A stretch of DNA of 64,000 nt from Paeniglutamicibacter antarcticus (GTDB taxonomy: Bacteria; Actinomycetota; Actinomycetes; Actinomycetales; Micrococcaceae), in NCBI RefSeq assembly GCF_900010755.1, contig NZ_CZJT01000073.1, forward strand, positions 1-64,000, read 5' to 3'. The stretch's first letter is position 1. Each line of letters starts with the position of its first letter. Under the pieces are notes generated by a model. It was not told the DNA's origin. It worked only from the letters and a program-made list of their open reading frames with translations, and ran no database searches. Below are positions 1 to 7,624 of this stretch, piece by piece. The position numbers and the translations under genes are program-made.

Positions 1-109
1 CACCGAGCCACAGAATGGCTCAACCCCAGGAACCCAGTTGGAACACCACCGGCAGTGAGGCCGGACAACTTGCCATGCCCTCAAACGAAACCGGCCCCAA
101 CCTCCGAAA

Positions 110-349
110 TCAAACGGTGGTCAGAGCCGGGTCGGTGGATCGAGGCTTAGTGAACCGTTCAACGTAGACGTACCCGGCGTCGGTCAACTGCTTGAGGTGT
201 TTGCTGAGCACCGAATCCGCGACTCCAAGCGAATCGCGCAACTGGCCAAACTCTGCCCATTGCAGCGGGGCCAGGCTGGCGCAGATGCGCAGGCGAACCG
301 GGGCATGGATCAGATCGTCAAACTTCGCCGGGTTAGATGGGGCGCTCAT
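110..349 (-). CDS. Winged-helix transcriptional regulator, short C-terminus
   Basis: This 79-aa protein looks like the small ArsR/MarR-like winged-helix regulators of about 100 aa that control a neighbouring membrane protein. The helix-turn-helix is visible (FGQLRDSLGVADSVLSKHL, about residues 34-52), followed by the start of the wing (AGYVYVERF). Relatives usually continue through a wing of the type KRPRTWLSLTPAGR and one more helix. Here the protein runs into PRSTDPALTTV and stops, so the C-terminus is shortened or altered. Its start overlaps the end of the upstream membrane-protein gene by 17 nt, so the two are translationally coupled. The likely target is the paired inverted repeat at 809-846. 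Whether the short form still works is not known. Confidence 0.6.
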   Translation of the reverse strand: MSAPSNPAKFDDLIHAPVRLRICASLAPLQWAEFGQLRDSLGVADSVLSKHLKQLTDAGYVYVERFTKPRSTDPALTTV

Positions 350-797
350 TGGCGTCCTTCACTCGATTGTTCACGGTGGCAGTTCGCATGCGGGACATGG
401 AGAACCAGGTGATCCCAAACAGCACGAGCCCCTTGACCGTAATCTCCCACCATGCCCCCGGCTCCCAAAAACGGCTGAACTGCGTGACCAGCAGGAACAA
501 AAGGAAAGACAGGAAGTACGGCCCTGAATGCCTTGTGACGGGGCGCGGCTTGGGCCGCTTCCGCATCACGAGGTAATACCAAATGCCCAGGGGAATGCCC
601 AATGCACACAGGCCGACGATCACTGACCACGGAACCACGGTAAGCAGTGCCATGACGGTCGCAATGAGTGCGGCCACTACGAGCATGAACCCGCGGGGCG
701 CCTCCGTGGAGTTCACCATGGCGTTGGAAGCGCCATCGACCTCAGCGAGCACCGCCCGGGGGTCGAAATCCGCGGACCGTGGCTTTTCTTCATTCAT
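333..797 (-). CDS. Four-helix membrane protein partnered with winged-helix regulator
   Basis: The protein has 154 aa: a charged N-terminus (about residues 1-37) and then four hydrophobic segments, two in the stretch GFMLVVAAL to GIWYYLVM, one at YFLSFLLFLLV and one at VKGLVLFGITW. The ATG at 797 is preferred over one at 815, because the latter lies inside an inverted repeat that looks like an operator. The regulator gene overlaps its 3' end. I do not recognise a biochemical function. Regulator-plus-membrane-protein pairs of this type are common in actinobacteria and are often stress or envelope related (family knowledge, not seen here). Confidence 0.65.
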   Translation of the reverse strand: MNEEKPRSADFDPRAVLAEVDGASNAMVNSTEAPRGFMLVVAALIATVMALLTVVPWSVIVGLCALGIPLGIWYYLVMRKRPKPRPVTRHSGPYFLSFLLFLLVTQFSRFWEPGAWWEITVKGLVLFGITWFSMSRMRTATVNNRVKDANERPI

Positions 798-808
798 AGC
801 ATTCTCAC

Positions 809-846
809 TTTCCATTATGGAAAGTTTGCCTTTTCCGTAACGGAAA
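809..846. promoter_or_regulatory. Tandem inverted repeats, candidate operator
   Basis: Two perfect inverted repeats of the form TTTCC-N5-GGAAA lie at 809-823 and 832-846. Their centres are 23 bp apart, about two helical turns. They sit just upstream of the membrane protein/regulator operon, and the first covers an alternative upstream ATG. The spacing suggests two dimers of the winged-helix regulator bound on one DNA face; that assignment is inference. Confidence 0.6.
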
Positions 847-1106
847 GTCAAGGAACGGGTGACAAATCGACAATCCGGGCTTTCTGCGACAAGCCTGACT
901 GATCGACCCGAAAGGGGTGTGCCATTTTGGTGTTGGGAAAGTGTCCCGCAAGCCGGTGGTCCACCGGACACCCGCTCCTGAAGTGCACCGTTGACCATTG
1001 GCTGTTCAGTGTGGCTTTCAACCGGAAAATGGCGGCGTTTTCACAGCGCTATTTGGCGCAGGGGGCTGCCCATAAAAATCGAAGACGGCCAACTACAGTG
1101 GTTTCT
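847..1106. other. Intergenic region before the TctB-like fusion gene
   Basis: No gene is seen. The stretch contains a 15-bp palindrome at 953-967 (CCGGTGG, one base, CCACCGG) inside a longer GTGTCC...GGACAC pairing (941-971). This could be a hairpin or an operator. The rightward promoter of the following genes must lie here, but I cannot place it with confidence. Confidence 0.4.
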
Positions 1107-1649
1107 ATGCCTTTCGCGCTTACGCTCACATTAGTCCTGGCACTACTGGCGGCCTTCCAATTGGCGCTCGTCTTCGGTGCTCCGCTCGGCCGCTTCGCGT
1201 GGGGAGGCCAGCACCGCGTACTTCCGGAGCGTTTGCGCATCGGCAGCGCGGTATCGATCATTATCTACGTGCTGATCGCCGTGATCGCGTGGGACCGCGT
1301 AGGAGCGGTGGAAGTGTTCCCCGCCCCGTTCGCCGAGATCGCGATGTGGGTGATCTTCGCCTACTTCGTGCTCGGCATCCTGATGAACGCCATCTCGCGC
1401 AGCAAGCCCGAACGTTACATGATGGTGCCTGTCACGCTCGTTCTGGCCGTGCTGTCGTTCCTTATTGCGAGGGGATATGGTGCGCTCGCGACGGCGATCC
1501 TCTTCTGGACCATTTCCTACGCGCTGGGCAGCAAACGCAAGCTCTTTGACTTCGGCATCGCCATTATCTTCGCCTCGTGCACCCAACTGGCCTTCAGTGC
1601 CGGCCTGGGACTGAACTTGCCTTCGGGCTTCCTGGGAGGGATTCTCTAA
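1107..1649 (+). CDS. Membrane protein fused to TctB C-terminal half
   Basis: The 180-aa protein looks like two halves joined in frame. Residues 1 to about 120 resemble a small actinobacterial integral membrane protein family (PLGRFAWGGQHRVLP, then NAISRSKPERY). Residues about 121-180 (GYGALATAILF to LNLPSGFLGGIL) resemble the last two helices of TctB, the small membrane subunit of tripartite tricarboxylate transporters. The stop codon overlaps the tctA start (TAATG), as for a genuine tctB-tctA pair. No tctC solute-binding gene and no TctB N-terminus are present, so a deletion that joined two genes is the simplest explanation. The ATG at 1107 is chosen because the hydrophobic sequence begins there; the longer reading has no membrane-protein character. 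Confidence 0.55.
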   Translation: MPFALTLTLVLALLAAFQLALVFGAPLGRFAWGGQHRVLPERLRIGSAVSIIIYVLIAVIAWDRVGAVEVFPAPFAEIAMWVIFAYFVLGILMNAISRSKPERYMMVPVTLVLAVLSFLIARGYGALATAILFWTISYALGSKRKLFDFGIAIIFASCTQLAFSAGLGLNLPSGFLGGIL

Positions 1650-3199
1650 TGGATCAGCTCATGCTTTTGATGGAGGGCTTCTCCCACGCGTTGACGCCCA
1701 TGAACCTCCTGTGGGTGTTGATCGGCGCAGTGCTCGGCACCGCCGTCGGCGTGCTACCGGGATTGGGCTCGGCCATGGCGGTGGCCCTGCTGCTGCCGGT
1801 CACCTTCTCCCTGGAACCCACCGCAGCGTTCATCATGTTTGCCGGAATCTACTTCGGCGGCCTGTTCGGCGATTCCACCTCGGGGATCCTGCTCAACACC
1901 CCGGGCAATTCCTCGGCGATCGCCTCCACGTTTGAGGGCCACCGCATGGCCAAGAACGGGCATGCGGCCAAGGCTCTGGCCACCGCGGCCATCGGCGCCT
2001 TCATCGGCGGCCTGATTGCCACGGTGCTTGTGGTGTTCTTTGCCCCGACGCTGGTCAAGCTCGCCACCGTGTTCGGTCCGGCGGAGTACTTTGCGCTGGC
2101 GGTCTTCGCCTTCCTGGCCATCTCCGCCGTGGTGGCCGAGTCCGTGATCCGCGGCGTTGCCGCGCTGGGCATCGGCCTGGCACTGGCACTGGTGGGCATC
2201 GACGGCCCCAGTGGCACCGCACGCTTCACCCTGGGTTTGCCGCAACTCTTTGACGGCATATCTGTCATCGTCATCACCGTTGGCCTGCTGGCACTCGGCG
2301 AGGTCCTGAATGTCGCCTCCCGCATCCACCGCGATCCGCTGGTGACGCAGTTCAAGTCCGGTGGACGGGCCCGGCTCAACTTCGCCGACTTCAAAAAGGC
2401 TCTTCCCGCCTGGCTGCGTGGCACCGCCTTCGGTGCGCCGTTCGGGCTGATCCCCGCCGGCGGCGCCGAGGTCCCGACCTTCCTGGCCTACGGCACAGAG
2501 AAGCAGCTGGCCAAACGCCGCAACGACTCCGAATTCGGCAAGACGGGTTCCATCCGCGGCCTCGCAGCCCCGGAGGCCGCCGCCAACGCAACGGCCGGAA
2601 CCGCCATGGGCGCCCTGCTGGCCCTGGGCCTGCCGACCTCCGCTACCGCGGCCATCATGTTGGCAGCATTCCAGCAGTACGGCATGCAGCCAGGCCCGCT
2701 CTTGTTCGAACGCAGCGGAGACTTGGTCTGGGCCCTGTTGGCCTCGCTGTTCATCGGTCTGTTCATCTTGTTGATGATCAATTTGCCGTTCGCCAGCGTG
2801 TGGGCAAAGTTGTTGACGATCCCGAAACACTACCTCTACGCCGGAATAACTGTCTTATCCATGCTAGGTGTCTATGCAATCAGCTCCTCGGTCATCGACC
2901 TGTGGATGCTTGCGGGTGTGGGTCTGATCGGATTCATGATGCGACGATTCAACATTCCGCTGGCACCGGTGTTGATCGCCGTCATCCTCGGCCCCATGGC
3001 GGAGACGGAATTGCGCCGTGCGCTGGCCGTTTCCGAGGGGGATCTTGGGATCCTGGTCGGCAGCCCGATCACCGTGACACTTTACCTGGTGCTAGCCGCG
3101 GCGCTGCTGGTCAGTGCGTTCCAGCACCTGCGCCACCGCCGCATCAACCGCCTGGCCAACACCAAGCGGGCAGAATACGACGTGGACATCTCCGCCTAA
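1649..3199 (+). CDS. Tripartite tricarboxylate transporter, large permease TctA
   Basis: The 516-aa polytopic membrane protein has the TctA signature: GAVLGTAVGVLPGLGSAMAVALLLP near residue 35, GIYFGGLFGDSTSGILLNTPG near residue 70, and a second repeat with AAPEAAANATAGTAMGALLALGLPTSATAAIM near residue 320. The length is normal for the family. TctA carries the transport path for citrate or other carboxylates and normally needs TctB and a periplasmic TctC. Here TctC is missing and TctB is only a fused remnant, so function is uncertain. Translation is coupled to the preceding gene through TAATG. It could still use a binding protein encoded elsewhere. Confidence 0.85.
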   Translation: MDQLMLLMEGFSHALTPMNLLWVLIGAVLGTAVGVLPGLGSAMAVALLLPVTFSLEPTAAFIMFAGIYFGGLFGDSTSGILLNTPGNSSAIASTFEGHRMAKNGHAAKALATAAIGAFIGGLIATVLVVFFAPTLVKLATVFGPAEYFALAVFAFLAISAVVAESVIRGVAALGIGLALALVGIDGPSGTARFTLGLPQLFDGISVIVITVGLLALGEVLNVASRIHRDPLVTQFKSGGRARLNFADFKKALPAWLRGTAFGAPFGLIPAGGAEVPTFLAYGTEKQLAKRRNDSEFGKTGSIRGLAAPEAAANATAGTAMGALLALGLPTSATAAIMLAAFQQYGMQPGPLLFERSGDLVWALLASLFIGLFILLMINLPFASVWAKLLTIPKHYLYAGITVLSMLGVYAISSSVIDLWMLAGVGLIGFMMRRFNIPLAPVLIAVILGPMAETELRRALAVSEGDLGILVGSPITVTLYLVLAAALLVSAFQHLRHRRINRLANTKRAEYDVDISA

Positions 3200-3408
3200 T
3201 GGCTGTCCGGTGGCCTCCGGCCTCACGGGCCGAGGCCCGCTAGCGCCGAGATTGATGCGGAAACCGTAAAGGGGTGCACTGATCGGGGATAGTCCCGAAG
3301 CATCTCTGCAGCCAGCTGAGGCGCGGACCGGCGGCATCATTCCCATGGTGGTTCTATGTGCCCGCCGTGGTCGCGTGCGTCATCGCGGCGGGGCATTGAC
3401 CGCCGCGA

Positions 3409-3461
3409 AAGCCAGAAGAAGCCGTCATCCACCCAGGGTGGACGACGGCTTCTTCTGGCTT
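3409..3461 (-). terminator. Terminator-like hairpin after yceI
   Basis: An 18-bp near-perfect stem (arms 3409-3426 and 3444-3461, AAGCCAGAAGAAGCCGTC paired with its complement) lies 10 nt beyond the yceI stop. It also faces the end of tctA and may act in both directions. Confidence 0.75.
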
Positions 3462-3470
3462 GAAAGGTGT

Positions 3471-4016
3471 TTAGTTGCTGGCTGCGCGCACGAAGGCGGA
3501 GTCGATGTTGATGGTGACCTTGTCGCCCACCAGTACGCCGCCGGCTTCGAGGGCCGCGTTCCAGGTGATGCCGAATTCCTTGCGGGAGATCTGGGTGGTG
3601 GCGGAGAATCCGGCGCGGGTGGCGCCGAAGGGGTCAACGGCGATGCCGCCGAATTCGACCTTGAAGGTTACCGGCTTGGTGGTGTCCTTGATGGTGAGGT
3701 TGCCCTGGAGTTCGAACTCTTCGGGGGTGCCTGCGACTCCGGTGGATACGAAGGCCATTTCCGGGAATTCTTCGACATTGAAGAAGTCTGGGCCCTTGAC
3801 GTGGGCGTCGCGGTTGTTGTCGTTGGAGTCGAAGGACTCGGTCTTGATGGTTGCTTCGACCTTGGAGGTGGCGATCGAGTCGCCCACGGTTAGGGTGCCT
3901 TCAACGTCGGTGAATGAGCCGCGGACCTTGGAGATGCCTGCGTGGCGGACGGTGAAGCCGACTTCGCTGTGTGAGGTGTCGAGGTTCCAGGTGCCGGGAA
4001 TGATTTCAATGCTCAT
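3471..4016 (-). CDS. YceI family lipid-binding-like protein
   Basis: The 181-aa protein is a YceI-fold beta barrel. It begins with IIPGTWNLDTSHSEVGFTVRHAGISKVRGSF and contains NRDAHVKGPDFFNVEEFPEMAF and GNLTIKDTTKPV, all typical of the family. YceI proteins bind isoprenoid or amphiphilic molecules. This one has no signal peptide, so it is probably cytoplasmic, as in other actinobacteria. It is monocistronic, with a hairpin terminator behind it and an inverted repeat (4096-4107) 80 bp before the start that may be a regulatory site. The substrate is unknown. Confidence 0.9.
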   Translation of the reverse strand: MSIEIIPGTWNLDTSHSEVGFTVRHAGISKVRGSFTDVEGTLTVGDSIATSKVEATIKTESFDSNDNNRDAHVKGPDFFNVEEFPEMAFVSTGVAGTPEEFELQGNLTIKDTTKPVTFKVEFGGIAVDPFGATRAGFSATTQISRKEFGITWNAALEAGGVLVGDKVTINIDSAFVRAASN

Positions 4017-4095
4017 GGGTGGTACTCCTTGTGGTGGGAATCCGGTGTGGTTGGCCGGGTTGTATGCCTATGCATATAAGTCTGCACTGATTTAC

Positions 4096-4107
4096 TTGAC
4101 GTGTCAA
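4096..4107. promoter_or_regulatory. Inverted repeat upstream of yceI
   Basis: TTGAC-GT-GTCAA lies 80 bp before the yceI start. On the minus strand it contains TTGACA, a good -35 hexamer. The symmetry resembles MarR-type operators, but no MarR gene is adjacent, so the role is inferred. Confidence 0.35.
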
Positions 4108-4119
4108 CCATTATTTTTC

Positions 4120-4995
4120 GTGGTGCGTCACATTTCTTAGCCTGCCACTCGCGCACAGCTGGAGGAGGGTGGTGGCGTGAATGAGCGGTGAACTCATCGT
4201 GAATGCGGCGGACACGTTTTTGACCCGGCATGGAATCGGCCGGGAAAGTGCTTCCCATCAGCGGACTTCGAGTGACCGGGGCCTTCCGGCAACGCTCCGA
4301 GCGCATCAAGGTCTCCTACTTAAAGGGACCATAAGAGTCCAGTTGAGTAGGCGAGCGGATCGGGGCATCGAGCGTGTCTCGGCAGCCTGGCCACCTAAAG
4401 CGCAGAACGAAGGGGTTGGTCACGGCCCGGTAGGTTTTCGCAACGTCCAAACAAGGCCGTCGACCACGCAATCGCGTAAGCGCGCGCCCGTGCCGCCTCC
4501 GAAGCAACTGTGCTCCCAGAGCCATCGACGTCGTTCTGCATGACGAATGACAGGGGTGGGCGCCCATCGGAACAACCAAGCGCACGCTGTTCGACTCGGG
4601 TTCAACGTGGCCGCCAACGAGCTGAGGCGCGATGCTCTGGGCCGTGCGCTGGCACTGAGCTCTTGAAACTCCGGGGCCCCGCACTTATTCGGCGCCGTCC
4701 TTGAGTCCAAGGCGCCGGACCCGGCTGGCGTTCTGACGGATGAGCTCAAAATCGATCTCCCATCCTTGCGCTAGCAATGGCAAACCCCAATGCTGCTTGA
4801 GGAATCTCTCGGGGCGAAGCGTCGAAGGATCACGTCGAGGTGCGGAAGTACGACTGTCTGCTGTCCGCTTCCTGGAGGGCCACATGTGCAGTCAGCCAGC
4901 ACCACTGCCGAAAAGAGGCTGGTTGCCCAGCTACTTCGGCCACGGCACCGCATACCCGGAGGCTGCTTCGTGGCCCTAAGGCACCAGGGAGGGGG
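4120..4995. other. Gene-poor region, possible decayed sequence
   Basis: No convincing complete gene is found on either strand. Open frames here have Arg/Ser/Pro-rich translations typical of non-coding GC-rich DNA. The best candidate for a remnant is the minus-strand frame at 4685-4885, whose C-terminal part (LPLLAQGWEIDFELIRQNAS) reads like real protein, and 4771-4953 could be its frameshifted upstream part. I cannot assign a family. The segment may be the decayed edge of the catabolic island. Confidence 0.4.
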
Positions 4996-6738
4996 CTATA
5001 TTGCCAGCGTCCCGACTTCGTCCTTAATGGTGGGCTTGGCATTCGACTCCGTGAGGGCAAAGTCCATGGAGGCCAGAATTGCATCGAGCGTCGCAGGCCC
5101 GTGCTGGTGCAGGCAAGCGCCCGCCACGAAACGGTCCGGGCGCAGGAAGATCATGGGGGTGGGGCGCTCATTGAACCATTTCTTGAGCGCGCCGGTGTGA
5201 TCACCGAGCACCAGAACGTCTTTGTCCATGTGCTTGGTGGCCCATGCACGCTGGGTTTCGGGAACGATGGCCACGAGCTTGGCACCGAGTGCTTCGATGG
5301 CCTTCAGGGAATGGGCGGGGAGTACGTCCTTGGGGTTGTTGCCCCAGACCAGCACCGTCCACCAGTTGCCGATGACGTCATCAAGTCGCTGGTTCGCACC
5401 GAGCAGCGAGTTCACCCGAGGCTGTGGGAACTGCACGCCGACCGGGGAGACCTTGCTATTGGCGGTGAGTACCGGAATCAACTTGCTGGTGAGCTTCGCG
5501 GCGGCTTTGCCTGTCGCCTGGGTGGTGGGATCGGCCAGCACGCCGGTGGTGTAGCGCGGCATCGGCTTGAACCGCATGTCGGAGAAGTAGCTCTTGGCCG
5601 AAGGGAAGAGGTTGAGCACGGAGGATGCGGCGTCGCGGGCGGCAACCGCTAGCGGGTTGGTGAGCTTGATGACCGAACCCAGGGTCATGGACAAATCGAC
5701 CATGGCCTTGGCATGGTCCTTGCGCTCTGAGGTGTAGGTATCCAGGATTTCGTCACGAGCGGTGCCGGTCAGCACGCTCGTGAGCTTCCATCCAAGGTTG
5801 GTGGCGTCGCGCATGCCCGAGTTCCAGCCCTGGCCCATCCATACCGGCATCAGGTGCGCGGCATCCCCGGCAATGAGCTGGCGGCCCTTGCGGAAGGAAC
5901 CGGCCACGCGGCCATGGTGGGTGAAGACGCGACGGCGGATGTAGGAAAGGTTGTGCGGGTCAGGTACGTGGTCCTTGAGCATCTCGGCGACCCAAGCCTC
6001 GGAGGTGACCACCGATTCGTCTTCTCCATCGTGGAGCATGAATTCCCAGCGGCGCACCGCGTGTGGCAGGCCGATGGAGACATACGGGCGCTTAGGGTCC
6101 GCACCCAAGAAGACGTTGGGGGTGCCCAGCGGGTCGTTGTCGACATCGACAACCAGCCAGCGAGTGGAGGGGGAGTCGCCTTCGAAGCTCACACCCATGC
6201 GCTTGCGGGTGGGGGACTTGCCACCTTCGCAGCCCACCAGGTACTGGGCGGAGAAACGGCGTTCGGTTTCGGTGCCGTCGGCGCCGGTCATGCGGGCAAT
6301 GGCGGTGACGCCGGATGCGTCCTCGATGACGTCCTCGACCAGGTGGCCGAAGTGCACGTTGATGTTGGGGTACTGGGCCAGGCCCTCGTAAAGGGCCTTG
6401 TCAACCTCGGGCTGGATGAAGGCGTGTTTGCGGTCCCAGCCGAATTCCTGGGTCTGCGGGTTGTTGATCATGATGGTCTTGCCGGAGCCGTTGACCAAGC
6501 GCATGATGTGCTGTGGTGCGGTGTGTGGCAGCACGGTGTCGACTAGTCCGACGGTCTGGATGGTGCGTAGTGACTCGTCATCCAGGCCCACACCGCGCGG
6601 GTAATCGATGAGCTCGTCGCGGGCTTCAAGTACCGTGACGCTGCGGCCGTACATCCCCAGGATATTGGCGAGCATGAGACCGGCGGGGCCGGCTCCGATG
6701 ATCAGGACTTCGCTGCTGGGGATGCTGTTCATGGCCAC
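4996..6738 (-). CDS. mhpA: 3-(3-hydroxyphenyl)propionate hydroxylase, MhpA type
   Basis: This is a 580-aa FAD-dependent aromatic hydroxylase. It has the N-terminal Rossmann motif GAGPAG (residues 15-20), YLVGCEGGKSPTRKRMG, and the FAD ribityl-binding motif GDAAHLMPVWMGQG near residue 291, followed by a thioredoxin-like C-terminal domain. MhpA uses NADH and O2 to turn 3-(3-hydroxyphenyl)propionate or 3-hydroxycinnamate into the 2,3-dihydroxy compound. Clustering with mhpB, C, D, E and F supports this substrate. The start is probably the GTG at 6738 (GGAAAG six bases upstream); ATG 6732 is an alternative. The gene stands alone, with a regulon repeat at 6837-6855 and a CRP-like site at 6816-6831 in front. 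Related flavin hydroxylases for resorcinol-like substrates cannot be fully excluded. Confidence 0.85.
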   Translation of the reverse strand: MAMNSIPSSEVLIIGAGPAGLMLANILGMYGRSVTVLEARDELIDYPRGVGLDDESLRTIQTVGLVDTVLPHTAPQHIMRLVNGSGKTIMINNPQTQEFGWDRKHAFIQPEVDKALYEGLAQYPNINVHFGHLVEDVIEDASGVTAIARMTGADGTETERRFSAQYLVGCEGGKSPTRKRMGVSFEGDSPSTRWLVVDVDNDPLGTPNVFLGADPKRPYVSIGLPHAVRRWEFMLHDGEDESVVTSEAWVAEMLKDHVPDPHNLSYIRRRVFTHHGRVAGSFRKGRQLIAGDAAHLMPVWMGQGWNSGMRDATNLGWKLTSVLTGTARDEILDTYTSERKDHAKAMVDLSMTLGSVIKLTNPLAVAARDAASSVLNLFPSAKSYFSDMRFKPMPRYTTGVLADPTTQATGKAAAKLTSKLIPVLTANSKVSPVGVQFPQPRVNSLLGANQRLDDVIGNWWTVLVWGNNPKDVLPAHSLKAIEALGAKLVAIVPETQRAWATKHMDKDVLVLGDHTGALKKWFNERPTPMIFLRPDRFVAGACLHQHGPATLDAILASMDFALTESNAKPTIKDEVGTLAI

Positions 6739-6815
6739 ATCAAACTTTCCGTGTGTAAATAGTGCACAAATAATTCGTTATCTGCACAAGTACTGAGCTC
6801 TAGTTCACCAGTGCT

Positions 6816-6831
6816 TGTGATGTACATCAAA
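6816..6831. promoter_or_regulatory. CRP/GlxR-like site upstream of mhpA
   Basis: TGTGA-TGTACA-TCAAA matches the CRP-type consensus TGTGA-N6-TCACA at nine of ten positions and contains a perfect 12-bp palindrome TGATGTACATCA (6818-6829). It lies 77 bp before mhpA, just downstream of the regulon repeat. A catabolite-control role is inferred. Confidence 0.45.
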
Positions 6832-6836
6832 GTTCA

Positions 6837-6855
6837 CGTGCCGCCAGTTGGCACG
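6837..6855. promoter_or_regulatory. Regulon operator, copy A (mhpA)
   Basis: CGTGCC-N7-GGCACG is the most symmetric of five copies in the window (six of six arm bases pair). It lies 98 bp before mhpA, just behind the end of the IclR gene. The other copies are at 9490, 14216, 17150 and 27157. Confidence 0.7.
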
Positions 6856-6888
6856 AATCTGGGCATCCGTCGGCTTGCACTGGCGGAC

Positions 6889-7608
6889 CTAGGCCAGTGA
6901 AGCCTCCAAATCGCGGGCGGCCTGCCGCAACGCCGCGACAGCGGAGTGGGCCTGGTCCTGGCGCACCGTGATCAAGTTCAGGCAGGCGGGGACGCCGCAC
7001 ATCTCGCGATCAAGCGGCACGGCCAGTCCGTGCATGCCCGGCTCGACCTCTCCGAAGGTCTGCGCGTATCCAGTGGCCCGGGTGGCGGTGACGCGGGGGT
7101 CCTCGCCGGTGCGCACCGGTTCACTGGCCAGTATCGCGTGCCCCGCGGCTCCGAGGTCCAGTGGATGCCGCGAGGCCTCGGCAAAGGAGACATGGTAAGT
7201 GCCGGAGGTCGGCGCGGTGACCCGCAGGGCGATGGCCTCGTCGCCTTCGCGCACGATCAGGGCCAGGGTTGCCTGGAGTTGGTCGGCATAGCGACGCAGT
7301 ACCGGTTCGGCGGCGGCCAGCAGCGAGTGGTAAGCGGAGGCAGACAGGGCCAGCAGCCCCGCGGCGCCTCGGTAGCGGCCGTCGGTCCCGCGGTGCAGCA
7401 TCTGGGCATCGCAGAGTGTGTTGAGCAGCCGGTAGGCTCCGGTGCGGTGGATGCCTGCATGCTCGGCCACCTCGTTGACGCCCATGCCCGCGGGTGTCCC
7501 CGCCACCAAGCGCAGAACCTCGAGCCCACGGGCCAGGGTCTGGGAACCTGCGGTGCGGGAATTTGAGGGAGCATCGGATGAAGTCGGCTCGTTCACGTTC
7601 TTGATCAT
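6889..7608 (-). CDS. IclR family regulator, probable MhpR-like
   Basis: The 239-aa protein has an IclR winged helix at the N-terminus (ARGLEVLRLVAGTPAGMGVNEVAEHAGIHRTGAYRLLNTL, about residues 27-66) and an IclR effector-binding domain (SASAYHSLLAAAEPVLRRYADQLQ, then PLDRE and SAVAALRQAARDL). E. coli MhpR, an IclR protein, activates the mhp genes when the hydroxyphenylpropionate substrate binds. Location between mhpA and a catabolic dehydrogenase makes this the best candidate reader of the five repeats. It lies 16 nt behind the MDR gene and ends the SDR-MDR-IclR unit, which itself carries a repeat (9490), so it is probably autoregulated. Confidence 0.85.
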   Translation of the reverse strand: MIKNVNEPTSSDAPSNSRTAGSQTLARGLEVLRLVAGTPAGMGVNEVAEHAGIHRTGAYRLLNTLCDAQMLHRGTDGRYRGAAGLLALSASAYHSLLAAAEPVLRRYADQLQATLALIVREGDEAIALRVTAPTSGTYHVSFAEASRHPLDLGAAGHAILASEPVRTGEDPRVTATRATGYAQTFGEVEPGMHGLAVPLDREMCGVPACLNLITVRQDQAHSAVAALRQAARDLEASLA

Positions 7609-7624
7609 GGCACAGCGTCCGGTC

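Noticed and set aside
4120..4995. Decayed insertion sequence in the yceI-mhpA gap
   Set aside because: No transposase motif, terminal inverted repeats or target duplication could be found by eye.
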